Origin: Impatiens glandulifera
Taxonomy: Eukaryota > Streptophyta > Magnoliopsida > Ericales > Balsaminaceae
Length of the DNA: 64,000 bases
Assembly (NCBI RefSeq): GCF_907164915.1
Contig: NC_061867.1
Coordinates: 45,666,242-45,730,241 of the forward strand
Direction: 5' to 3'
Under the pieces are notes generated by a model. The model did no database searches and was not told the origin of the DNA. It saw only the letters and a program-made list of their open reading frames with translations. How positions within the stretch are numbered: position 1 is the first letter of the stretch; every line of letters starts with the position of its first letter. Positions 23,188-36,215 of this stretch are shown piece after piece. The translations under genes and the position numbers were made by a program.

Positions 23188-26100
23188 TCATATACCCAAC
23201 AAAATGTAATAGAGTAAGGTTATTGGCAAAGCGATCAACATCCCGAAAATGACACTGCAAAGTAGCCGAAAACATTATAATATGAACAAAGGGTAATATT
23301 GTAAACACAAATGAAATTAGGTTAAAGCTCTCACCCAGTGCTAAGAATGTCGGGATGTACATTGTACTCCTTTGCAAACACAAAGGGGACAATTCCTTGT
23401 GGTAGGGCAGCCTGTCCATTTCAAAGAACACAATAAAATGTTACAAAAAGTTCAGTTTTTAAAATTAAAATGTTATAAAATAAAAAATTATGAAATTTCG
23501 ATATTTTTAGCAAGGTGTTAATGATTGAATGTTAAGTTAAAAATACAATAGAATTATAAATGTATCATAAAAAATAACTTCAAATGGATAAATTATTTTG
23601 ATTGACTAGGGAATGTAGGATTTGATTATTGATTACTTGAGATTAATCTCAAATACTCACATTATTCAATTTTTTTACCCAAATAATTCAAAACCGAAAG
23701 AATCGTACCTGGACAATGGCGACGCGGAGGAGGTTGCCTCGGAGGCCAACCGCGATGGAAGCAGCAGCCATTACAAGAGGACCAGTGATGAACCGGACAG
23801 CCATGGAAAAGGCTGCTATTGAATTCCCACAAGATATCATTCGAGGTTGTAATGCCATGAATAATCCTGTTTTGTAACAAAATATGAAATTCAAAAAGAC
23901 ATTAGTAATTTAAACAAAATAATTCAATTTCATTAACTAATATTTTGAAAACCTTTCATCATCATCTTTATTCATTATTAGTAGTATTATTATTAATAAA
24001 CAATAAAATCCCCATTATTATAATACACTCCCACTGGGAACTGATGTCCCTTTACAGGACATTTTTTCAGAAGCATTCATCATCACCTCCACCAATTATC
24101 ACACAATGTCATGTTTGGATTCATCTTTAACAAAGCACTTTTCTTGTCAAACATATTTTTTCAAAAAAAGTTTATTTAAAAATAAACCCAGATCAAACAT
24201 TCTTTGGACCTTATATGTTTATGGCCTTGTTTGACTATAAAATAAATTATTTGTTGAAATTTATGATATTATTAAAAATATGATTAAAAAATCAAAATAA
24301 AGAGTATTTGATTGTTAACCAATAACATTAAAATAATTTGGTGTTGAAATGTTATAATTTAAAGAATTTTTTTTATCTAATACCTTATCAAACAAATATC
24401 TTTACCCATTAAACTCAAATAATTTATCAAACAAATACTAAAAAACTTATATTTTACTTTTATAAACTTTAAATATAAAAAAACAGTAACCCACCAATTA
24501 AAAATTCAAACCTTACTTTTTCATCAAAAACAATTCTTTTTTAAAAGAACAAATAAAAGCCCCCCAAATAACGAAGATCAAACAAGCCCAAAATATTGTT
24601 TTTAAATAAATGTAATAGCTCAAATAAACATATGCTTATTAGTGGTGGTTTTGATGTTTTAAAAAAAAACTTAAAAGGGTATTGAAATATAATAATAAAT
24701 TATTATTTTTTAAATAAAAATATTTTGATGGATGAATTAATGAAATAGAAGATAAAAGATGTTTATGATTATTTTTTTTTTGAAAAAACACAATCAAATA
24801 AGGACTAGGGTGGTTAATAATTAAAGATATTAATAAGCCATGATTATTATGAGCACTAGGAATAACAATAATAATAATATTGATTATTTAAACTTGCATG
24901 CTTAATGATGTAAAGCAAAAACATGTATGATTATGGGTATGGGTGTAATAATGATAGAAAAAAAAAAGAGAGATTTTATGTTAGGCTTAAGACCAACATT
25001 CACAGTATGACAGTATTGAAAAAGAAAGAAAAATAAAACTGACCTAGACTGAACATGGCCATGCCAAGCCCAGCATCTGACAAGATTGATATAGACTTTG
25101 CTATTATCTCTGGCATCTTTACATTCCACCTGCTTTTATATTCATATATATTTCAATATAATCATTTTCATAATAATAATAATAATAACAATACATTTTC
25201 ATCAAATTTCTTTATTACCAAAATCTAATACGTCATTATCAAAATCCATGCCCAGACACCTTTGGAACATTATCAATCATTATATTTTGTTTCTTTCTAT
25301 CTTATTTCTAAATTTAAATCATTTTTAAACTTTTTTTTTTAAATTTTTAACCAATACCCATATAAAAACAAATTAAACCCAATATGAAACAAGTGAAATT
25401 ATTAATTATTTAGATAAAAAAAAAATTTAAAAAAAAATTAGATAATCAAACCTGTTAGAAACAAGTGACCAAGTGAGACCAATCAAGCTTGAATATGTAT
25501 TAGGGTTTCTGATGAGCTTTCTCCACACCATTATCAATATCAATCTTGTCATTACACTTGTTGGTGGCATTACTTTTACATTTCCACCATTTCCATTGTT
25601 CATCTCATTCATGTCACCTCCGGCACCACCACCACCACCGCCGGCGCCGCCACCGCCGGCGGCGTTCATATTCATTGTTTCTCTCTCACTAAACCCTTCT
25701 CTCTGTAAATACTCCTCACCATTCTCTCTTCTTCCTCCTTCACCTGTTTCATTCCACTTTCAAATACTTCATACTTGTATATATGTAAAGGAAAAAGAAA
25801 AAGAGATTATTCATTCACCTTTCGCCGGAGAGACGGCGACTCTAACTTCCTTCCTAGATTGATCCAAACTACCGTACTCTTGTCCTCCACCAAACACATC
25901 TGAAACAGGGGAAGCACTTGAACTCCAAACGAACATATGAAGATCTTTACTACCTTCTTCAGATTTCAAATGGGTTGCTGATTGTCCATTCGCCTTCTTC
26001 CCCCCTTTTACCGCCGTCGCCGTCGTGTTCGTCGTCGGCGAGAACATTCCAGTATTCGGGGCAGGGTAATGAGCGTTATTGCTGTTGTTGTTATTGGTTC

Positions 26101-27007
26101 TCGACTTCGAACCATCTTCCTCGTAATTCGACGGTCGTGGCGTCGGACCTCTAGACGCCGGTAACCCATAAACATCAGAAGCACCAAAGTTCGAACTCCG
26201 GCCATTAGCTCCGGTAACCATGGAATAAAAATCAGTATGATTAAAACTAGAACCTCTGGGAGTTGGGTTTCGTGACGATTGCAGAGAATAAATCTCGGCG
26301 TTGGTCAGATTCGACGGGCGTGGAGTCGCCGACGAGAAACCCATCGATCGGCGTGAGAAAATATCAGAACGGGAAGCGTTTGATTTCCTAACAGTAACAT
26401 GAAGTTTCCCATCTTCTTTAATCTCCGCCTCTGTTTCAATCGCTTGTCGTCCATCCAACGAAACAACATCAGAATCAACATGAATCGAAACAATCGATCC
26501 AGCAGTATCAGGAAACTGTTCAGAAATCAACATCCTAGCACCCCTGAATTCAAACATAAACAGCATCAAAGTGTACCATATTATACATTGAAGCACAACG
26601 ATCTGAACCATTAAGGTCCCAGATGCTTCACCGTACATTCCTTTCAACAAAGGGATACCCATAACAAGAGTATTGGGTAGAGTTGAGAGTGAGAAAAGCG
26701 TAATAGTCCATTCTAAACAACCCCTTTTGCTGAAATTAGCCCAGATTGCAAGAACAGAAAGTACGATGATTTTCTGAAGAGTATCGGCAGCGATGAAGCG
26801 GTAGTTCATGGTGTAAGGATTGTTTGATGAGATGAAATGGAAGGAGAGAAGTGGAACGGCGAATAAGGCGACGAAACGGTTGATGCCTGAGCATTGATCT
26901 GGGGTGAAGATTTTCCACCATTTGACAGAGCCGTAAGCTAAGATCATGGCGACGTAGAGGGGGACTACGGCGGTCATGACATGGTAGAAGTCTTTGAGAG
27001 AAATCAT
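23188..27007 (-). CDS. PIN1: PIN1-type auxin efflux carrier
   Basis: Exports auxin (IAA) across the plasma membrane, giving polar transport. Six exons on the minus strand join in frame: 27007-25819, 25698-25452, 25129-25044, 23866-23709, 23411-23335 and 23254-23188 (607 aa). All introns are GT-AG. The N-terminal membrane domain (residues 1-165) carries the conserved [13 protein letters not shown] and [14 protein letters not shown] motifs; Asn112 of the PNT crossover is present. The long cytosolic loop has three TPRxS phosphosites (Ser232, Ser253, Ser293), matching the PINOID sites of Arabidopsis PIN1 (Ser231, Ser252, Ser290). The C-terminal membrane domain starts at [19 protein letters not shown] and ends YYILLGI. 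Exon 2 needs the third of three overlapping AGs to keep the frame. The loop has a Gly-rich insert. It could be the sister-of-PIN1 clade rather than PIN1 itself. Confidence 0.95.
24222..24592. mobile_element. MITE in intron 3 of the PIN gene
   Basis: The left end GGCCTTGTTTGACTATAAAA and the right end (reverse complement GGGCTTGTTTGATCTTCG) form imperfect terminal inverted repeats around AT-rich noncoding sequence. The ends resemble the MITEs at 3384 and 58543. It sits wholly within the intron between exons 3 and 4, so it should be spliced out. Confidence 0.5.
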
Positions 27008-27029
27008 GTTTGCAGATTGATGGATGGAA

Positions 27030-27047
27030 GAGAGAGAGAGAGAGAGA
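27030..27047. repeat. (GA)n microsatellite in the PIN 5' leader
   Basis: About nine AG repeats, roughly 23 bases upstream of the PIN start codon; on the coding strand this is a CT tract within the probable 5' UTR. Such tracts are common in plant leaders. Confidence 0.9.
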
Positions 27048-27660
27048 AAAGGAAGGTTTATGGTTATGGAGGATGAAAAGAGAGATATAAGGCAGAGGAA
27101 GAAGAAGAAAGCATGCGTCTTTGGTTTTGGGTTTTGTGGGTAAAGGAAATTTTATTCTGTACTATGGGAATAGTGCAGTGTAAGAGCAGCTTTGAGACTT
27201 ATTGAGAGTAGTGACCAAACTTTTTAATATATATTTATTTATTTATTTAAACAATTTTATTTTTCCTAATATATAAATATCTCATAAATATATTTATTTA
27301 TTTATTTAACTTTATTCTCATTTTTCGTAATTTTGGACACGATACAAAATCACAATTCAAATCGAACACAAAAAATTAGATTAGGGTTGTGATTTTTTTT
27401 GTTTAAGTCATAATCACGTACCACGTAACTGGTTAACATTATTTATAAACAGGTCAAAATCGGATCAATCTGACGTAACCAAAATAGATTCATAATTTTG
27501 ACATGACCGAAAGTAGATTCATAACTCGTTTACATTTTTTTTTTTTGAGTTTTGTGTTATTTTTTCTTATTTATTCACTCTTTTTAAAAAAAAAAAATTA
27601 TAAGTGAATTTGGGATTTAATTTAATTTAATTTTTATTTTGTATTGATGTCATTTTAATT
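27048..27660. other. PIN promoter and 5' flank
   Basis: Upstream of the PIN leader. Purine-rich to about 27130 and AT-rich beyond it. No specific control element could be assigned. Confidence 0.4.
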
Positions 27661-27666
27661 TGAAAT

Positions 27667-27881
27667 AGAGGTGTGAATTAATTGCATCGGATTTAGTTCG
27701 AGTTGAATTAGGTAAATAGGGTGAAACGAGTTGGGTTTAGGTCAATCACAAATAAACAGGTTAGGTTTAAGATAAAGATTTTTACTTGAATTACTAAACC
27801 GGTCAAATTTATATTAGAATCGTTAACCCGTTAAGCTTCATCCCGAACCGTCAACCTATAAATTACCACCTAATTTTTCAC
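27667..27881. mobile_element. Possible decayed MITE
   Basis: A somewhat GC-richer block with many GGTT/AACC words. Its outer edges (AGGTGTGAATTAATTG on the left; TAGGTGGTAATTTAT as reverse complement of the right) form a weak inverted repeat. No target duplication was found. Confidence 0.25.
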
Positions 27882-30800
27882 ATACTTAAGTTAAAGTTAG
27901 GGACCATAATGATACTGAGTCATCTTATCTTTCAAAATTAAACAAAATGATATTTAGGTGTATGAATATATGATAATAGGAAAAATATTTTAGCTCATAG
28001 TTTTTTTAGATTAGTTTTAATAATTAAACAAGTTTTTAATTTTTGTCTTAAAATTTTGTATATGGTTAACTTCTAATATATGGTTAGACATTTAAATGTA
28101 TTTAAGAAGGTTTATTGACCTGGTTTGATTAGCCTTAAACATAAGGATGGTCAATAAGTTGTTGATGGTAGTTGAGTCGAAATGTTGTAGCTAATGAGAT
28201 GAATCAAAGTGGTATTTAAAATAATCTTTTTTCAGGATGAGATTACATATTTAAATGTTTTTTTAAGCAAATTAGTTAAATGTATACAAAAGATAAATAT
28301 TTAACAAATATATTTTAGTGATTAGAGAATAAGTTTGACATAATAAAGAATAAAGTAGAATAAATAAGTTGTATGTCATTTAAGTCTAGCAAGCTAGGTG
28401 TGGACTTAGGCCGATTTAGGATATACTATACACCTTAATGTATTCTTAAGTCGATCCTAAATTCATAGTCACGATACTTATTTTTATTATTTTTTTTAAG
28501 AAGTAAGACGTTGTTCGTTACAATCCAATATCACATAAACCACAACACTTAAGAAATAAAACCAAAATCAAATCAACACAAGAAACCTCTAAATCAAGAT
28601 ACAACAAGATAGAAAGTGAAAAAGAAGTAAAAGTTGTCACAATTGAATCCTATACAACATTCTCTTGTATTGCCATCTATTTGTGATTCATCCTTAACAT
28701 ATATGCTTAAATTAACTCTAGTATAATGTTCTGAACATTTTTATATAGTGTTTGTTTATTAGTCTCCTCTTTTTTTCCAATTCTTCAAATGTTTGTCATC
28801 CTTCGACAAGACCAAATTAGTGTTTTGTGATGAAATTTCATTTTTTATATTGTTTTTCAGGTATTTTCCTCCCTAGTCATTATCCACCTCTGGAGTACTC
28901 AATTCAAACTCTATAAAAACTTAATCTTGCTTAATCCATTGTTCCTTCAATCTAACTTCCTCGATAATAAGAGGCTCAATCGTCTCCTTACACACGCCAC
29001 GGTTAACTATCTTCTTTAGATTCTCAAAATTATTTTCATCTATTATGTTCTTACTCTAATTCTATTTATTTGTCTCCATTCAATGTAATATCTAATTATA
29101 TATAAGTTTTTAAACATTATACTATCTTTAATCATGCTTTCTACTTTGTCTGAAAATCCCAGAAAATACTAAACTTAAGGGCTTAGTGTTTACAATTAGT
29201 GTTGATGAGTGCTTGGCCCCATCTTAAAGCTCAATTTTGGGTTTAATAAACTTGTAGCATTATACATTAAAACTAAAACTAAAATTGAAACTTAAACTTT
29301 ATTAATTTGTAGGACAATAACTCCAATAAATGTTTACAATCATGAAATCATCAATCATGAGAACCACTATAAGGAATTTTGCCACATTCCCATTATCAAT
29401 TTCCTTTTAGCATATCAATATGTAAGATATTTTGGAATTTGGATACTATAACTAATGTATTTAGCTTCTAACATTTGAAATTAAACAATAGATACAACTA
29501 AAATAATACAACATATTGCACATACCTTTTGATAAAGTTACCTCTCAAATTAGGGAGTCAAACACTAACAAAAGGGTTTTGGTTCCTTTTTATTTTTGAA
29601 AGATGTGTTTATTTAGAGCATTATCACTCCATTTAATGATATAATCCACCATTTGACATTAGGAAATTTAGCAATACTAATGTGTTTGATTATTTTAAGT
29701 TCATTCCCAAGTTATTCTTTTACTAAGTATAGTAGGAGTTAAATTAACGATATTTTTTTTATATAAATAACACTTTAACCACTTAGTTACACTAAATAGA
29801 CAATTCATCTTAATTTATTTTGTCAAAGTTAAAAAAATTATCCACTACGAATTTAATATTTCTTATTCTTTTTTGTCACATTTTGAGTGATATAGTGCTC
29901 AATTATTTAAAAATGTTACAAAAGAAAAGGTTACAAGAAATAGTCACATTTTTTTTGGAAGACTATTGTGGCACTATGTCAAATACATGATTCTTTTACA
30001 ACATATTGAAATTCAAGTCTCAATATACAACACTATAACTACAATGAGGCAAATCATTCCTCCATGATTTGATTTGTATGTCTCATGTGGTGGGTACCTT
30101 AATGATATTTTCAGGTTAAATCTTAATAATTGTGCATTTTTTTCCTAAGCATGATGTGTTACCGATTTTATTATGAATATCGTTTGATTCAATACAAAAT
30201 ACATGTTATAGTTTTGTCCAAGATGATAATGTCATACTAATACGATATTTATGACTTGAAGTACCTTTAATTTTGTATGACTATAATAATTTTAAATAGA
30301 AGCATAGTATCGTCGATACAACTGAATTCACATTGTCGAAAGGTTTTATAGATGATTAGTGAAGAAATTATGTTGTTCAAACTCATTTTTTACTATTGAA
30401 GTTTCTTATAATCAGGACTTAGAGTAGCTTTATACTTTGTTTTATATAATTAAACTTTATTAAATTGCATTTAGGAAACAAAATTTGACAACATAGTCAT
30501 GGATATACAATGAATAGAGATTTTGAATAGAGATTTTTTATTTTAAAAAATCAAATATTAGTTATCAAAATATCTCAAAGGTTAAGGAAGCTATTAAGAT
30601 TTATTGATTTAAATAATGTATTATTTTAATATTTCAATACACAATAATTAATTTAGTAATTTTCCTTTTTAATGATACAAATTTACTAAAATTATCATTT
30701 ATAAATAAAATAATTTAAAGTCTTATTTAGTTAAGAGACCAAATATGTTAGATTATATAGTAACAACATTCTAATTAAATGTGGACTATGAAGGTTGATC

Positions 30801-31195
30801 ATGTTAATCTCTCAAAAATAATAAACTTTGAAAGCAAATTAAAATAAAATAATAATAAAACAATTAATTATTATAACTAACATAAGTTTAATACCTTAAT
30901 TTACTAAGATCTGTAAATTATAAATATAATTAATTAGTATAATTGAAATAAATTTTTAGCATATTAATTTATTAAAATTGATAACTTAACTGTTATAATT
31001 AACATAAGTATTAAATGTTATCTTATATATTTTATTGAATTATAAGAAAAAACATTCAAATAATGTATGTTTATGAACATTTAAGTTTATCAAACAAATT
31101 AATTAATTGAGATGCCATTGTGTTCTAAAATTATGAAACAATACAACCTAATTAGTACTGTTTAGGCTATTTATGGCTAATTTTACTAAATAGGC
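27882..31195. other. Gene-poor AT-rich stretch
   Basis: No gene supported. One copy of the repeat described at 31200 lies near 29440-29530. A degraded tRNA-like A-box is visible on the minus strand near 29770-29800. The rest is unremarkable. Confidence 0.5.
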
Positions 31196-31199
31196 TCAT

Positions 31200-31560
31200 A
31201 AATATCATAAGATTAGCTAGATATTATGATAAATGATATTTAGCTTCAAAGGTTGGAAAGAATAAACAACATATTAAATATAGCTTTATGATCTTATTAT
31301 TTAACTTCAAAGATTGGAAATATTAAAAGTGATACAACATATCCCGTAGATTTATGGTTATTGTCATAATATTTAGGTTCTAACATTGGAGAATATTATA
31401 ACTAAAATGATACAACATGTGGAATATAGTTTTATGCTCATATTATCCGGTTTCTAAAATTGGAAAGAATATTTTAGCAAAAATCACACACTGGAAAGAA
31501 TAAACTCTTTTAACTAAAATGATACAACATTTTTCACATAGCTTTAGATAATGTTTAACA
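31200..31560 (+). repeat. Degenerate tandem repeat, unit about 85 bp
   Basis: About four diverged units share ATTTAGCTTCTAACATTGGA, then AAAATGATACAACAT and ATAGCTTTATG-like words. A further copy lies at 29440-29530, so the family was once wider. Noncoding. Confidence 0.6.
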
Positions 31561-31774
31561 TGAAAGTTACGAATAAAATAATAGCAAAAGTGTTTGGGTT
31601 ACTTGTGATATGTCATAACAATATCACTTTATTGATAAGATCAATGATTTGGTTCTCGACAAGTGATAATTAATATAAAATTGTATTGATATCGTTCATT
31701 CCTTTTAATTTTCTTGAATTAACCCTCTTACATAATCTCTTAAAATGAATTGATCAACCATTAATATTTTTAAT

Positions 31775-31865
31775 GATTAAGGTGCTAGGTTAGGTTACAT
31801 GTACGTTGAATCGAACCTCATATCTCACTGTAATAAGTTATTTATTTCAAATATTTAAGTCATTT
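31775..31865 (-). mobile_element. Weak tRNA-derived SINE-like fragment
   Basis: The minus strand carries a B-box-like GAGGTTCGATTC (about 31812-31823) with a poor A-box about 40 bases before it (TGACTTAAATATTTGA). This may be a decayed SINE head; no body or ends were established. Confidence 0.3.
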
Positions 31866-32149
31866 AGATATTTGGATAAATGTTACATCTTAAGGTAAGG
31901 TTTAGAATGATATAAACACTCATTTGTCTTTTGCAAAGAAGTCAATTAAGAATTAAGATATGAGTTAGGATACTTATCACATAACATACTTTAAATAATT
32001 TAACACATGTTGATGGTCTTCCAAATTTCATCATCAATATTTATAAGAACTCTGCTGAATGTATGAGAATTCTTTTTGTTCTAAGTTTCATAAATGATAA
32101 CACGAAAAACACACTTTAAAATACATGAGTAAAGAATGTGTTATATAGT

Positions 32150-32720
32150 TTTTTTAATTATTCCCTTGATCTCGCTCCATTTTATGGGTCATCTCGGTAG
32201 TGGCATGCATCCAATAGCATTTCTCTAAATAGCGAGTGAGGGTTGGCATATGAAGAAAATGTATGCTCAAATGATTCATCTTCTTCCCTAACAAAAGGTG
32301 CAAAGTAAGCTCGCTATATGATGAATTTATATCTCTAAACAACTAATTTGTTTGACCAAAGCTTAACATCATTGTCTTAGGGTCTAATGGAGATCCAAGT
32401 CTTGAATTAAAAATATGAATTATTAGTTTTGATGCCTTCTTTGCAAAGACCGAGTCAAGTCGAATGTCTAGGAAAGGCGAGAACAAGGATGTTGAGGATG
32501 TCAAACATAGTGATAATAACTCTTACAAGCTTCATTAAAACTTTTCCTAGTAAGTGTAGAATTAGTTATGAGGGCCCTTCTTGGTCTAATTCTCAAGATT
32601 TTCTCAAGGGATCAAGAGATATCATCTATAGGAGTATAGGACCACATGTTCTTACCTTTTGGCCAACCATGTTTCTTGGAGAATCGCCTAAAGGTGATTC
32701 ATTATAAAAGTTTTGTTCTA
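32150..32720. other. GC-richer unassigned block with coding-like frames
   Basis: Composition rises here compared with the flanks, and both strands have short frames without family resemblance (minus 32154-32342, plus 32429-32707). It may be a fragment of a decayed gene or of organelle DNA. I could not identify it. Confidence 0.25.
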
Positions 32721-32724
32721 GTCA

Positions 32725-32747
32725 TAACCCTAAACCCTAAACCCTAA
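32725..32747. repeat. Short interstitial telomere-type repeat
   Basis: Just over three repeats of CCCTAAA, the Arabidopsis-type plant telomere unit, in one orientation. Too short to be a former chromosome end; it may be a telo-box or a filler from break repair. Confidence 0.9.
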
Positions 32748-32899
32748 TCCTTTTTTTGGTCTAGATTAATATAACCCTGTGAATGGTAAGACACTAAAAG
32801 AAAGTCATTTTTAAATGAACATGTTACATATAACTCACACCATGAGAACACAATTATATTCATTGTTAGGCTACTTAACCAACTATGTTAAGTGATTTT

Positions 32900-34900
32900 G
32901 GTTAATTTTTAATAGTACAATAGTGACATTGGGCTGAGTTTTGTTTTCATTTCTTTTAAATATGTCTTATTTAAAAAGTATAACTAATAATATTGAATAT
33001 TTTTGTTTATAAGAGAAACAAAAACAAACAAACAAAGCATAAGGCAGAAAAAGGAAAAAGGTAAAGAATATATATTGAGTGTGTTTATTGTTATTGTCTG
33101 CCCTGATGTTTGATGAAGTTTCACCCACAACCCTTGTTCTATTTTGCAGAAGAAGGGAAAAGGAAAGGTGGTTCTACTTTTGGGCATGCTTTAGCAGTTC
33201 AGAGCCCTGTCCTTGTGTGCCCTCCTTTTCTATTTGATTCCCACCATTTTCCAGCTCATCTACTTTCCTTTTTCCTTCTTTCATCTGCCTATATCTCTGC
33301 ACTTTGAGCATGTGAATATTCCTCTCTTTTTTTAATTTATCAAAAACCAACCAATAAATCACACATGATCCTCTTAATTAAACACCCTTCTTTCAAAACT
33401 ATCACATACCCACGTATTAGCGGATGACAATAAGGTGGATTCTAAGCGGGATTTCGCTCTCTTCTACTTCGGTGATTTTTTACTATCATCCCCGTCTCGC
33501 AATTATAGAGAATCAATATATATATAGTTTCATATAATAAATTATATTATTATAAAAAAAAATTAAAAACTTATTCTGATATAATATTTACAATAAATAA
33601 ATATGTATGTAATTATATAAATTTATTTATATTCATTAGTATTCTGGAATCAAACCAAAATAAAAAAAATCATTTCATAGAAAATAATTCAGATAGGAAT
33701 TTTATTTTTACATAACAAAACATGTCACCATCATGGTCATGGCTCCCAACCCAAGATGCAGTCCAAGCCCAATAACAAGTGGACCTCCACTTTTACACAT
33801 GAAATGAAACAAAATAATTAGTGATTATTATCTTTTCCTAAGTATATGTTTAAGTGATTAGTATATTTTCCTAATTATACATTGATATCATTTTCATATT
33901 TTATAATCTCACTAAAAAAAAAAGATAGCTTACAATAATAGAATACATTCTACCTATAACATTATTGTCTAGTTTATTCAATTATTTTTCTTTTTACACG
34001 TTTTTGTTTTCGTTGCTAGGACGAGGAAATACGTAATTTCATTTGAATATTTCTATCTTCTTCAATCAAGGATTTAAGATCTTACTCATTTGAATAATTC
34101 TATTTTAAGGAGAAATTGAATTTAAGATGATAAACTCATATGTTAAAAAAAAATTAGTTTTGCTATAAGTTTAGGTCATTTCATAATATTTTTAATTTCA
34201 AGTTGATTTAAATTTAATCCATTAGGTAAATTGAGTGGTAATAATCTATATTTAAGATATTAAAGGTCTTCTTAAATCAAAATATAAATATGTTTTCTCA
34301 TATATCAATCTACTTGCTTTTCAATTTCTTAAAAACAAAACTCATTTTTTTATTAGTATATAAAATATTTATATTATTAGAAATTCTCTTTTCCAATAGT
34401 CTAATAATACAAAAACAAAAACAAATTATAGAAAGAAATAATTGTCTTAAGAAGAAAAAGAAAAAAAAAAATAATAATTTCAAACCAACAAAGGTTTAAA
34501 TATTTGACTGGTCATAGGAGGCAGCTTACTTTGATAATGATCCAAGAGATGTGTGAATCCTTGTGTTTTATGCTTTGGGTTTACAAGTTTAATTATTCAA
34601 TTAAGAACATGCTTGTACTTGCATCTTAATATTTGCTTTGGAAAAGAGGAACAAATATATTATACTAATCTCATCATAATTAATATTATTAGAAGAAATT
34701 GGAGCTCATTTATCTTTATTTATTTAAAAAATAATTCATTTACATATTATATTATTAATTATTATTATCTTTTTGTTTATTTTCTATTTATTTTATGCAC
34801 ACAACATGGAAATTTATAAGAGAAATATATGTTAGAACAAACACAAATTATTATATGTTAACTAATAAGAGAAACACATTTGAGAAAACATATATATAAT
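32900..34900. other. Intergenic, with a small GC-richer island at 33000-33310
   Basis: The island contains a 65-aa plus-strand frame (33110-33307) and pyrimidine tracts but no recognisable motif. A hairpin of microRNA type was looked for and not found. The rest is AT-rich. Confidence 0.3.
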
Positions 34901-34904
34901 GAAA

Positions 34905-36215
34905 AGTTAATTTAGCTTACTCAATTAGCAACAAAAATCTGTTTTGCTTCCCTGTGAATCTACACTAAGTTCATTTTGCTTCTTAAAACATGTAGAAATG
35001 ACTCAAATTACTTTAACTTTGTTAGTTATTAATCTAGAATAAATGTTTCAATTTCAAATTTCATTAAAGATGATCTATTTACAAAAAGAGTATTGATTGT
35101 GTGGTTATGCTAGTCACCTTCAAGAATAAATTAAGGTCATATTATAAAAAGTATAGTTGAAAAAATCATTTTACCTACTCAAGCATCAAAACTACTTTGT
35201 TTTATTATTTAGCTTGTAAAAATGACTCAAATTACCTATTGTCATTATTATTTAATTGTAAAACAATATCATTTCAATACAAAAATTATATATAGATAAT
35301 TTAAAATATCATTTCAATACAAAACTAGAAAGAAAATTAACAATTAGAAATATAAGTTTCAAGCTCAATTGTGTTAGTATGATTTAATTTCAAATATTCA
35401 AATGGAATGATGTGTATTTCGGATTTGTATTAGGCTTTGATAGAGTAAAGTGGTCTCCCTTCTATAAAAATAAAATAAAAATTGGATCATAATCCCTATA
35501 TATTATAGTATGAAAAATTTATGGCTCTTTAATATACATTCAATCAATTTTGAGATCACTCTATATGTAAACTATTAAAAGAAATGCATTTAAAAAAAAA
35601 TAGAAATGAAAAGCTCATTTTATTTACTCAATTAGAATCAAAAGTAGGTTTCTTTTGTATCTCAAATTAATTTATGTATGTCATTTTGTTTTGTTAACTC
35701 GGTTATTTATCGAAAGAAAACAAATATCTCAATTTCGATTATTCTCATTAAAACAATATATTTTAAAAAAGAATTGACCGTAAAATAATATCAGTCTTCC
35801 TTGAGAATAAATTCGAGTTAAAAAAATTACTTTGCTTACTCAATTAGAATCAAAAGTTGGTTTTTCTTCTTATATTATAGAATTTACTCAAATTAGTTAT
35901 TGTCATCATTGTTTGTATAATTCTACTATTTATCGATATAATTGAAAAAAAAAGACAAAATTTTATATATAAATAATTTAAAATATCATTTCAATACAAA
36001 ACTAGAAAGAAAACCACCAAAATCAATTGTGTTAGTATAATCTCACATGATGAAATATTCAAATGGATAATGCCATTGTTTATTTCGGATTTGTAGTAGG
36101 TTTTGATCAAGTAAAGTGGTTTCCCTTCTATAAAGGGTGGATCATAATCCCTATTATCAATGGCTCTTTAAGACAAAGTTCAATCAATTTTGAGTTCACT
36201 TTTTAAACATTGGGT
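34905..36215 (+). repeat. Noncoding tandem duplication, two copies of about 650-700 bp
   Basis: Copy one is about 34905-35580 and copy two about 35612-36215. Shared blocks appear in the same order: TTACTCAATTAG, AAATGACTCAAATTA, AATATCATTTCAATACAAAA, CAAATATTCAAATGGA, ATTTCGGATTTGTA, AAAGTGGT then TCCCTTCTATAAA, GGATCATAATCCCTAT and TCAATCAATTTTGAG. Divergence is roughly 20-25 percent with many indels, so it is old. No frame is preserved. Confidence 0.75.

Noticed and set aside
25473..26614. Plus-strand frames of 60-129 aa
   Set aside because: They lie antisense to PIN exons 1 and 2; their Pro- and Arg-rich composition mirrors the Gly-rich and Ser-rich PIN loop.
27667..27881. Confident hAT MITE call
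   Set aside because: Inverted ends are weak and no target duplication was seen; kept only as a low-confidence feature.
33000..33310. microRNA precursor
   Set aside because: No long hairpin and no known mature microRNA sequence recognised by eye.
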